Notes under the pieces: model-generated | The model's input: only the letters and a program-made list of their open reading frames with translations | The model's database searches: none | Told to the model about the DNA's origin: nothing | In this document: positions 22,961 through 32,748 of the stretch, piece by piece | Layout: each line of letters opens with the position of its first letter | Position numbering within the stretch: position 1 is the first letter of the stretch | Made by a program: the position numbers and the translations under genes | Assembly: GCA_000467715.1 (NCBI GenBank) | Contig: AJFK01000026.1 | Location: forward strand, 161,456 to 225,455 | Direction: 5' to 3' | Length of the DNA: 64,000 bases | DNA from: Hysterium pulicare CBS 123377 | Taxonomy: Eukaryota > Ascomycota > Dothideomycetes > Hysteriales > Hysteriaceae

Positions 22961-23598
22961 ATACCCAACAGTTGGGAAGAATATAGAGGAACAATGTGCA
23001 AGCTTTCTTTTGAAGCTCTACGGATCGACCGGGACCTCCCTGCTCTACTTTCCTTGTCGATGCTGCCCTGCCGATACCGCAATGACGTGACGCCCTTCTC
23101 CACGGTTCATCTTGCCTTATTAGGTAAACTCAGTATGCACCTGATTCCACAATACGAGTGTGGCAGTGAGTTTGCAGGGTTAGGGTCATTGGATCTTATC
23201 TTATCAGATGAAAATTTCTCACGCCAAGCCACCAAACTGCCTGGGCTTCGCAACCGCAACCTCAACAATCTCTCCGCCTACGATCCGATCCAGACAGTCT
23301 ACTCCACCGAATCCTGGCGGAAATTAGCTTCATCATGTGGGCCCTTTTCGTGGTACCTAGCCATCTTTCAGATGCATGCATAGATCAGTATGTGATGGCC
23401 GGGGTCAACCTCTGTGCTGTACAGATGGATGAAAGGTCAATACGCTATGGACGCATATTCTACGGCGACGTCCCCTAGCATAACGCCATCGATGAGCCAG
23501 TCATCAGGAGCTCAACTGACCTCAACGAGCATTTTGCTCAAACGCACGACAACGACAATCGCAAGGTTCCAAGCAGACACCGTCAATTTCGAGTCGCC
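22961..23598 (+). promoter_or_regulatory. sidJ-sitT intergenic region
   Basis: No gene is supported. The 62-aa ORF at 23414-23602 is out of frame with the transporter and has no family. The region carries an SreA-type site at 23201, followed by GATGAAAATTTC, a string also present next to the 20882 site (20869-20880). Confidence 0.5.
23201..23209 (-). promoter_or_regulatory. SreA-type GATA site (TTATCAGAT on plus strand)
   Basis: Reverse-strand exact ATCTGATAA, about 390 nt upstream of the ABC transporter ATG. It is preceded by an extra CTTATC. Confidence 0.65.
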
Positions 23599-26500
23599 AT
23601 GAAACTCTTCCGGAAACTTGCGGCCTACCCCAACTTGCTTTTGGCCGGTCACCCTTCAAAGGCTGATCTGGGTACGCTATTGCTGGGTATACTATGCGCA
23701 ATAGCATCTGGTATCCCATTTCCATTGATTGGAATTTTGTTTGGTCAGCTCCTTGACGATTTCAACGCTGCAACGTGCGATTCACCCGAAACGTCGGGCT
23801 CTGGATCCCAATATCAACATGGCATCAATGACAAAATTCTGATCATCGTGTATCTGGCCATTGCTCAATTTATTACCATTTATACCCACCTCTCATGCTG
23901 GAGTCTGTACGGCGCTCGACTAGCGCAGAGACTGCGAGAAAGTTATCTGCAGAACTTGCTCCGACAAGAACCATCGTACTTCGACAATCTACCTCCAGGG
24001 GAGGTCGCCTCTCGACTTAATGGCGACATTCAGGCAATTCGCTCGGGCACATCTGAGAAAGCTGGAATAGTTCTCTCAAGCCTGTCCTTCTTCGTCACCG
24101 CGTATATTGTAGCTTTCATCAAGGACGACAGGCTTGCAGCAATGTTACTCTCGTTGATCCCAGCCTATTTCTTGATGTCGTTCGTTGGAAGCCATTATAT
24201 CGAGAAATACTCCGGGCGCATGTCGGATTATGCCGCTACTGCGGCATCAATCGCTTCGGAAGCGCTTTCCAACGTCGTCGTGGTGCAGGCCTTTGGTGCA
24301 AACGCTCGGCTGGAGAACAAATTCTCCAAGGCACTCGAAGCTTCGGAACATGAAGGCTTGAAAAAGGCTACAGCTGTTGGCATACAATCTGGAGTCTTGT
24401 ATTTTGTCGCTTATTCTGCGAATGGGCTGGCATTTTGGCAAGGAAGCCAACGTATCGCAGATGCAGTGCGTCAAGACTCTCAGGACGCCACTGTGGGTGT
24501 TGTTTTTACGGTAATCTTTGTCCTGATTGAAGGTCAGTCGGGCTTGAGTCTCATCACAGAGTTGCGTTAACACCACAATAGCTACCTTACTCCTGAGTCA
24601 AGTTGCACCGTTTCTCCACCTGTTTGGATCAGCCATCGCATCGTTCCAAAAGTTGCGAGAGGATGTTGATCGCGAACCGCTGATTGATGGCACCACTGCT
24701 TCTGGCTTACGCCTCTCACAGGCGGAAGGCGGCTTCGAGTTCAAGAACGTTTCATTCACATATCCCTCCAGGCCAGAAATCACCATTCTGGATCAGATTA
24801 ATCTCTCTATTCCTGCCAATAAGTACACTGCCATTGTCGGACTTTCGGGGAGTGGCAAGTCAACTATCGCGGGTCTAGTCACAAGATTGTATGATCCCAC
24901 GGAGGGACAAATCCTCTTTGACGGCCACGATCTTCGTGATCTCAATGCCCGAGACCTGAGAAGCTTCCTCAGCCTCGTTCAGCAGGAACCCTCTCTCCTC
25001 GACCGTTCCCTTTTGGAGAATATCGCACATGGCTTGGTTAATTCGAGCAACCCTAACCATACACATTTGAAGAAGACACTTCTCAGTTCTGACCTTGCCG
25101 ATCTAGCAAGCGAAGTCAGGGAGGGCAAGGAACTTATGACTGCAGCAAAGAAACGGGGCTCGGGTATCGTCGAAATCGTTAGATTAGTACGAAAGGCTGC
25201 GGTGCTTGCCGATGCAGATGCCTTTATTGTTGCGTTGCAACATGGATACGGTACGATCGCGGGCTCGAGTGGGCGGCTGATCAGTGGTGGCCAGAAGCAA
25301 CGAGTGGCCCTAGCTAGAGCCCTTATCAAGGATCCTGCGGTTCTCATCTTGGACGAAGCCACGGCTTCTCTGGATTCAAGGAGCGAACAGCGTATCCAGC
25401 TGGCCATCTCAGACATTGCCAGTGGCAGAACTATGATCACTATTGCTCATCGCCTGTCGACGATCACTAGCGCGGACAATATTATCCTTATGCACAAGGG
25501 ACGTATCTTGGAGGAGGGAAGTCATTCGGCATTGATGGCTAAGAATGGAGCGTACGCCGATCTCGTCAGACTGCAAAATATCGGACCCGCGTCCGGGAAG
25601 AATGAAACAACAGTCAGCATGGACAGCGTCGGCAAGTCTGATCGAGCCTCATTGACAGACGCGGATATCGAGAAGAGCAGTCTATCAAACGACCGCCTTG
25701 GAAATGCCGAGAAAACTGAGTTCTCAACAAGTGAAGCGCCGGTCACCGAATCCGCAGAAGAACAGGAAGAGCCCGAGACTCCATCCAAATCTCTATGGGC
25801 TCTGGTGCGAGGGTATGCGCCAGCCTTGAGACCACACCTACTTATCATTCTCATCGCCCTTCTTGGCTCGAGTGTTGTCGGTGGAGCCTTCTCTGCCGAA
25901 GCCGTGATCTTCGGAAACACTGTCGGAAGTCTGAATCCCTGTAAGAGCGCGGATAGTATTCGATCTCGAGGAAATTTCTTCGGACTTATGTTCTTCATAC
26001 TCGCAATCGTCGAATTCTTCGGGAACCTGATCAGTTGGTCCGGATTCGGCTGGGTTTCTGAGAAAATCGTCTACACGATGAGGGTCCTATCATTTCGGTC
26101 ACTGTTTGAGCAAGATCTCCAATGGCATCAGTCTGAAAGCCGAACACCCGCCTTGCTCCTCTCATATATTACCAGAGATGGCAATGCCTTGGCTGGCTTG
26201 AGCGGCTCTGTTATTGGCACGTTATTCTCAATTACCATCAACCTTATCGGAGCAATTATTTTGACTCATATTATTGCCTGGAGAATAGCCTTGGTTTGCC
26301 TGTCTCTAGTGCCACTCCTACTTGGAGCTGGCCTTATGGAGCTTCGAGTGCTCGGTAAATTTGAGGAACGGCACGAAAATGCATATACCAAGTCGGTCGA
26401 TATCGGGGTAGAAGCAATCACATCCATCAAAACAATTGCGTCTCTCTCTCTTGAGGAAGAGACTCTCACGACTTACCGAAGATCCTTGAAAGGGCCTCGC

Positions 26501-27613
26501 GAGGAGACGCTCAAAATCACCGTGCAAGCAAGTCTCTGGCAGGCTATGACCTACTTCCTCGGCAACCTTGTGAATGCGCTGGCATATTGGTGGGGTGCCA
26601 AACAAATCATAGCGGGCCACTACACACAAACTCAGTTCCTGATTGTGGTATTCTCCCTTCTTGTCAGCGCACTGCTGTGGAGCCAAATGTTTGCCCTCGC
26701 GCCGGAGCTTTCCAGCGCTCGAGCGGCGATGGCAAGAATCTTGGGTCTAATCGAGATGGGGTCGGACAAGATGCAGGGGCGTGCGTCTTCACTCACCGTA
26801 TCTTCGACAGAGAAAGACCTCGAGGCAGTAGCTGAAACAAAACCGTCCTATCCGCGTGGCAACCAGGCCTTGAGCGTACAGCTCTGCGATGTCCATTTTT
26901 CATACCCTGCTCGGCCGGATATAAAAGTGTTAAACGGTTTAAACATCGATATTCGGGCTGGAAAATTCTGTGCGCTTGTCGGCCCGAGCGGCGCCGGTAA
27001 ATCGACGATAATTTCACTTGCCGAAAGATTGTACACGCCACAGTCCGGATCCATCTTGGTTGATGGCGTCGACGTGACGAAGTACCGAGATGTCGCTTTC
27101 CGCGACACGATTGCCTTGGTACCACAAGAAAGTGTGCTCTTTGAGGGTAGTATCGAGTTCAACATTGGTCTTGGTGCTAGACCAGGGCGCGATGTGACTA
27201 TGGACGAAATTGAAGAAGCATGTAAGCTCGCCAATATCCATGATACTATTCAAGCATTGCCAAATGGCTACAAGACTCTTTGTGGACCAAATGGTAGCCA
27301 ATTCTCAGGGGGCCAGAAGCAAAGGTTATCGATCGCAAGGGCGCTCGTCCGAAAGCCTAAGCTGCTGATCCTAGACGAGTCAACCAGTGCATTGGACGCC
27401 GAGTCAGAGAAGCTACTGCAGGATGGGCTTGACAAGGCCGCAAGGGGAATTACTGTCATCGCAATTGCTCATCGTCTACACACAATAAGGAAGGCAGATG
27501 TGATCTTCTTGATTGAAGCTGGTCGATGCGTCGATCACGGGTCGCATGAAGAATTGCTCGAGAGGTCGGAAAGTTATAGAGCGAACGTCTTGCATCAAAC
27601 AGTAGCAGAGTAG
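23599..27613 (+). CDS. sitT: ABC-B type full transporter, SitT-like, 1,321 aa
   Basis: Exons 23599-24532 and 24582-27613 (49-nt intron, GTCAGT..AATAG, restoring IEATLLLSQVAPF). It is a full (TMD-NBD)x2 transporter:
- TMD1, ~residues 25-330
- NBD1, ~370-630: Walker A GLSGSGKST, signature ISGGQKQR, Walker B AVLILDEATASLD, H-loop IAHRL
- TMD2, ~720-1010
- NBD2, ~1060-1310: GPSGAGKST, FSGGQKQR, LLILDESTSALD
Both ATP sites look intact. Its place between sidJ and the siderophore MFS gene matches SitT in the A. fumigatus cluster, an iron-starvation-induced ABC-B protein. The substrate is not established: siderophore or by-product export and general drug efflux are both possible. Confidence 0.85.
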
Positions 27614-28332
27614 TTAAGGATAGAGTCAAGATAGAACAGCCTCAATAGATCTGTAAGTCACGTGCGCCTTGGCTGTGCTGCAAAGGTCGAGCTCCGCAAG
27701 AATCGACGTGGGATGGTCGTCGTTCCCGAGGCCACGAGACGGTATCGTCACGTAAAGTTATAAAATTTCAACCAGCGCCCAGAATGCGGAATTGGTTTAG
27801 AGTTAGTTCTGCCGACATCGGTCTCCACCTGCTGCGAGTTCTGCATAACATGCCATTGCAAGTCGAAGCGAACCTTGGGAATGAAGTGAAGTGGCTATTT
27901 AGTAGACTTCTCGATGGTCCTGTCAAAGTTATCTGATCCGCTAACAGTGGGTCCAGGTCCGAGACGAGCGGACGTCGTGTTCGCATGGGGCAAAGCGTGT
28001 AAATTTTCATTATAACTTGGCAAACCTCCGGCATCGCTCTCCCCACCCTCTACATTACGCGAGCAGTGGAGTTGAGGCGCAAGTAGAAAACAGGGGGCAA
28101 TCTAATCAGATCCTCCTTTCTCGAAGCCAAGAAATCTAATCTGATCCGCCAAAGTTCTTCTTCCCCCGGGGCCGCATGATCGAGTCAGTAGTAGTAGTGG
28201 ACAGCCACCAGGTGGGTTGCGTTCCAAGTACTAGTAGTGAAGCTACCCCCCTGTTTTCTGATAGCTTTGCCGTACTCTTGTCTTCGCCTTCCCTTTTGTT
28301 TGTAACATTCGCAGCGTTGACAAACGACAATT
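27614..28332 (+). promoter_or_regulatory. sitT-mirB intergenic region
   Basis: No gene is seen. It holds an SreA-type site at 27929, the permuted copy of the sidJ promoter block (27925-28049), and two further ATCWGAT cores, at 28104 (TCTAATCAGATCC) and 28139 (CTAATCTGATCC). Confidence 0.55.
27929..27937 (-). promoter_or_regulatory. SreA-type GATA site (TTATCTGAT on plus strand)
   Basis: Reverse-strand exact ATCAGATAA about 400 nt upstream of the siderophore transporter ATG, embedded in the 26-nt element shared with 21265-21290. Confidence 0.7.
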
Positions 28333-30337
28333 ATGGCAGCTTTCTCCAGGTTCAGACCTCGATTTCGTCGGGCGGCAACCGAAGATGAAGGTCCATCTGG
28401 TGCTATGACTGGATTGCCGTCTTCGAACGGGAAGAATCCGACAATTAGTGGCACCGTTGATGCCATTTCTCCTAACAACGATCATGATGAGCCAGCAGCA
28501 GAGCAACCTGAGAAAGACATGGTGCCTACCGAAGACGCTCAACGAGGTGTCCAACAGGTCGAGGCAGTCACATTAACGTGGACTAAACCATATCTGATCC
28601 TGGTTTTCCTCCTGTAAGTTCCCATCTTGCCATTCTCTCCTGCAGACAGCCAACTGACTTATTCAATGATTAGCATGTTCCTGCTTTATTTTGTCAATGC
28701 GATGCAAGCATCAATCTTGTATAACCTCGTGCCGTTTGCCACGAGCGCTTTCGAAACACACTCCCTCTTAACCGTCATATACATTGTTTCCAACAGTATG
28801 ACAGCTGCGGTGTATATCCCACTTGCGAAGATGCTGGATCTCTGGGGCCGTGCTGAGGGGTTCGTGGTCATGGTGGCCTTCGCCACATTGGGCTTGATTA
28901 TAATGGCTGCGTGCAATGGGCTCACCACCTTTTGCGTTGCACAGGTACTGTTTCATGCTCCATCAAACGTCAATACCTCCCAATATGCTGATCAATGGCG
29001 GTCCTCAGGTCTTTTATTCCATCGGCTTCGGAGGCTTGATTTATAGTGTCGATGTCATCACCGCCGACGTATCAAAGTTGAAGAATCGAGGCCTAGCATA
29101 TGCTTTTACCTCGTCACCGTACATTATTACGGCATTCGCTGGACCGAAAGCCTCTGGCGATTTCTACTATAACCTCAGCTGGCGGTGGGGGTTTGGTACT
29201 TTCGCTATCGTCTTACCATTTGTGGCAGCGCCCTTGTTCGTCATTTTGAAGCTCAATCTACGCAAGGCCGAGAATCGAGGCCTGCTCATCAGGGAAAAGA
29301 GTGGCCGGACGCTATTGCAAAGTATTTGGTATTACACCCAAGAATTTGATGGTGAGTTATTCTTGTTATCGGCTTGTACCTGGCACTGTCCTTACTATTG
29401 AGCAGCCGTTGGTGTGGTTCTCTTCTCCTCCGGACTCACGGTATTCTTACTACCGTTCACACTTGCCGACACCGCGCCTAACGGTTGGCGCTCGGGCTAC
29501 ATCATTGCCATGATCGTCGTCGGATTTGTCGTCCTTGTTCTCTTTGGGCTGTACGAGTCTTTCCTCGCAAGAGCACCGTTCCTGACCGTCAACCTCCTGG
29601 CGAATCGAACAGTCATTGGCGCATGCTTGTTAGATTTGACCTACCAGATCTGTTATTACTGCTGGAACAGCTACTTCACCTCCTTCCTACAAGTTGTCAA
29701 CAACTTAACATTGGCAGAGGCTGGATACGTGGGCAGTACATTCGACGTTGTCTCGGGGATTCTCCTCCTAGGGGTCGGGGTGTTGATTCGCAAGACCGGG
29801 TACTTCAAGTGGCTTCTGTACTTTGCGGTTCCGATTTACGTTCTCGGCCAAGGTTTGATGATCTACTTCCGCCGTCCGAATCAGAGCATCGGCTATATTG
29901 TCATGTGCCAGATACTCATCTCGATTGGTGGAAGTATAATCATCATCTGCGAGCAACTCGCAATTCTGGCCGCCTCGGACCATCAGCACATTGCCGCTGT
30001 CCTCGCATTGCTCTACGTCGTTGGAAATGTGGGCGGTGCTATAGGGAACACCATTTGCGGCACCATCTGGACCAACACATTTCCTCAGGCTTTGGCACGC
30101 TATCTTCCGCCAGATGCCCAGTCCAATTTCGACGACATTTACGGCGATCTGAGCACGCAGCTTAGTTATCCGGTGGGAAGCCCTGAACGGCTCGCGATTC
30201 AGAAAGCATACGGGTATGCGCAAGAGAGAATGCTTATCACGGGGACCGTCATCATGACGCTGTCGTTTATATGGGTTCTCCTGATTAAGAATATCAATGT
30301 CGCCAAGATTCCGCAGGTGAAGGGAACTGTATTTTAA
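28333..30337 (+). CDS. mirB: MFS siderophore-iron transporter (MirB-like), 608 aa
   Basis: Exons 28333-28613, 28674-28944, 29009-29351 and 29406-30337 join in phase. The N-terminal ~85 residues are hydrophilic and cytosolic, followed by 14 predicted membrane segments from TWTKPYLILVFLL to the C-terminal SFIWVLLIKNI. Family-typical segments are DLWGRAEGF (loop 2-3 with the conserved Asp-Trp-Gly-Arg), SPYIITAFAGP, LSWRWGFG and TVNLLANRTVIGACLLDL. This is the siderophore-iron:H+ symporter family of the plasma membrane. Its place beside sidD/F/H/J implies import of the ferric fusarinine-type siderophore. Within the family I cannot separate MirB from MirD or other paralogs by eye, so the symbol is tentative. 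Confidence 0.85.
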
Positions 30338-30596
30338 AGGTTATCGATCGAACGACTGAATGTAGTGTATCTTGAAGGCCCTCACATCCTCTTGCAACTC
30401 TTCAGTCTTTATGAACTTGATGCTTTAAGTCGGCCGAGGGATTCGTATACTGAGGTGCTACGTGAAGATGCGCTCAAACCTGAACAGCACGAGGATCAAT
30501 TGGTCACTTGCTAGATATTCACAGTGCCACAGTTGGATCTCTTTGAGTTTGGGGTATCTTGAAACTTTCAATTACTATCTATATGCACTGAGAGTT
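30338..30596. other. 3' flank of the siderophore transporter
   Basis: Non-coding. This is the right edge of the siderophore cluster, directly before the 31-nt tandem repeat. Confidence 0.4.
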
Positions 30597-30930
30597 TACC
30601 ACGATGGAAAACTGTAATCTTGAGCATTTACCATGAAGAAGCCATGAATTTCATAGTTTACCACAATGAAGACCATGATTTGGTGAGTCTACCACGATGA
30701 CAACCGCGATCTTGAGTTTACCACGATGAAGACCATGATTTTATGAAATTTACCGCGATGAAAACCGCGATATTGAGTTACCACGATGAAAACCATGATT
30801 TTAAGAAGTTTACCACGATGAAAACCATGATGTTGAAAGTTAACCATGATAAAGACCATGATCTTGAGATTCTACCATGATAAAGACCATGATGTTGAAA
30901 TCTTACCATGATGAAGACCATGATCTGGAA
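30597..30930. repeat. ~31-nt tandem repeat, ~11 copies
   Basis: Units of about 28-32 nt of the form TTTACCACGATGAAGACCAT followed by GATnTTGA, each built from two ACCA(T/C)GAT half-units ~15 nt apart. Copies vary at single positions. One frame is open on the minus strand (repeated MVFIMV-like strings), but its content is just the repeat. The array abuts the 3' end of the minus-strand gene at 30964. Confidence 0.85.
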
Positions 30931-30963
30931 AGACACGAATTTCGGAGATGGAATATTCATGAC

Positions 30964-31437
30964 TCACGGTTGTTGGTAGTAACCGAGGGAAGTCTGCCCA
31001 GCTCTGAAAGGATCCGCCGGTAGATGCTGATTTGATCTAGAGTTCTGTGAAACGGAGCAGTTTTCCCCCTGGCCTCTGACACTCCAGCCGACCCCGCGAG
31101 GCGCTTGAGTCTGCTCGCGCTCTTGACATCTAATATATGTGGCTGGGGTTCTTACGCGCGGCTCTGACATCTGCATCACCTGCTGGGCGTGTCCTCGTCG
31201 CATGGACATCTGTGAATGCGCTAGGTTCTGAGATGATGTTCGACTCTGGGCGTTCTTTGGCAAAGGTGGGTTTGCAGCGTTTGCCGAATTCTCATTCTGT
31301 CTGCAGTCGGGGCCATATTTTTCGTTGAGCTTCTTCGTCTCGGCAATAATGTAGTCTACTTCTCGCGAACTCTCTTCATACGGGCCAAAATCTTCGTTAA
31401 ATCGGTTGTGGTGGCGACAACGTCGTCTGCTTCTCAC
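30964..31437 (-). CDS. Hypothetical ORF, possibly 3' part of the Cys/His-rich gene
   Basis: About 158 codons are open. The start has a protein-like charged stretch (EDFGPYEESSREVDYIIAET), followed by Asn/Ser/Pro/Arg-rich disordered sequence. It begins only ~20 nt after the stop of the upstream Cys/His-rich ORF and in a different frame, with no ATG (a GTG is the first possible start). No GT donor in the upstream exon allows a clean splice. It may be a separate gene, the tail of a single gene broken by a frameshift, or an exon joined by an unusual splice. A possible intron (GTGATGCAG..TATTAG, near 31131-31180) would change its C-terminus. Confidence 0.35.
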   Translation of the reverse strand: MRSRRRCRHHNRFNEDFGPYEESSREVDYIIAETKKLNEKYGPDCRQNENSANAANPPLPKNAQSRTSSQNLAHSQMSMRRGHAQQVMQMSEPRVRTPATYIRCQEREQTQAPRGVGWSVRGQGENCSVSQNSRSNQHLPADPFRAGQTSLGYYQQP

Positions 31438-31454
31438 AAAACTTCTTGAAGTCT

Positions 31455-32348
31455 TTAATCTTCAGCCTGCCATAATTTCAGAGCGGCGCGAAGCCGGTTG
31501 ATTTTCTCTTGTTTCTCATGATCTCTTGGCATTTCTGGTGATGGTACTGGGGTACCTGATGAGAGGAAGGTCATCCCTGCCAGTCCTCGGAGGCGATAAT
31601 TGTCTCGCCTCAATCGTTCATTGTCTGCCAAAAGGCGTTCAAACTCCGGATCTCTTCCTCTCGTGCCTGGTGCGTAAGTCTGTTGAGGCAAATCTGTGAA
31701 TTGTTGATAGGTTTGTCGTTGGGGTATGGGAATGTTGGACCGTCTGGAGAAGTTGTACCCATGATAAACCAAAATGGCATATTCTGCATCTGTTGGGGAG
31801 ATCTGAACATTCTCTGGAGGCTGTTCGCCTAAGTTTTTCCTAACTCCTCCGTATCTAGCCCACCATCGATCGGAGCAATAGAGGTGGTCACATGCCTAAA
31901 CTTGTTAGAAAACGAGTTCAAACAAAATTACTGTAGGGGGCTCATTCACCATCCCCACGTGACCATAAGTGCCACAGTAGCGACATTTGTGGTCACAAGT
32001 CTTCCAAGAGCCTCTTCCTTCAGCGTGGCTCTGGTCTTTATCTGCCCAACATCGGACGCAGTTCTTGAACGTGGGTGCCTCTCCAACATTTTGAATTTGT
32101 TTTTGGGCAAACATCACCTGGGTGAAGATGTCTTCGGTTCTGAGGTTTGGTTTGAGGTAGCGATCTGGAGGAAATTTGAGGGTATCTAGGCCCGGCACGG
32201 GAGGGCCTTGGTAGGTCGTCTGCGGAGTCTGAGGGTTCCGAGGGATCTGTGGTGAATTCGGATCTTGATTCTGGAATGAAGAAGGGTCTGCAGAGTATCC
32301 TCCGCCGTGAAAACCATTGTTCCCGTGAGGTGGGAGCCGTCCGAACAT
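31455..32348 (-). CDS. Cys/His-rich putative zinc-binding protein, 276 aa
   Basis: Exons 32348-31959 and 31895-31455 (63-nt intron, phase 0). The N-terminal ~60 residues are Gly/Asn/Pro/Gln-rich and disordered. A Cys/His cluster follows around residues 95-137 (NCVRCW, then CDHKCRYCGTYGH joined by the splice to ACDHLYC), similar in feel to a zinc knuckle but not an exact CX2CX4HX4C. The C-terminal half is disordered and then has a short Leu/Arg helix (LLADNERLRRDNYRLRGL). No family is recognised. Splicing through the Cys cluster is the main evidence that the gene is real. A second ORF continues immediately downstream in another frame. Confidence 0.65.
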
Positions 32349-32748
32349 CTTGATGCGTTGATGTTAAAGAGGAAATCGGGGCGAAGGTGAAGTTGATATA
32401 AAATTGTGCTCGCCTAAACAGCACGTGATCTCGCGGCGGCATTGGAGTTTTTCCCTTCCGGGACCATTCTTGAGCTCAGTACGGGGAGTAGCGTCAGATA
32501 GGGCTTCCAGTAGTTGTTCAAACCCTTACAGTAGCTCACGTACGTGGACTACAACGGTTCGCTTTACTGACATTGAAGGCTAGCTAACTCCAATCATCCT
32601 CTCCGGCGTTTCCTGAGTCATGCGTAGTACGCACTACTTTTCCGAAACTCAAGTTCCACTGGCCACTTCCCTGCATTCGAAGAGCTCAACTACTCCTCGT
32701 TCACATCGTTATCCTTTTTTTCCTTTCCTGGAAATCCACCCTCGCGAG
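32349..32748. other. Intergenic, nothing recognised
   Basis: Divergence zone between the Cys/His-rich gene's promoter and the 3' end of the Zn2Cys6 regulator gene. No coding signal. Confidence 0.4.

Noticed and set aside
23414-23602. 62-codon ORF just before the ABC transporter
   Set aside because: Out of frame with the transporter, overlaps its start, Ser/Thr-rich without a motif. Probably leader sequence.
28185-28554. Minus-strand ORFs over the first exon of the MFS transporter
   Set aside because: Antisense shadows of an exon supported by phase-consistent splicing into a 14-TM protein.
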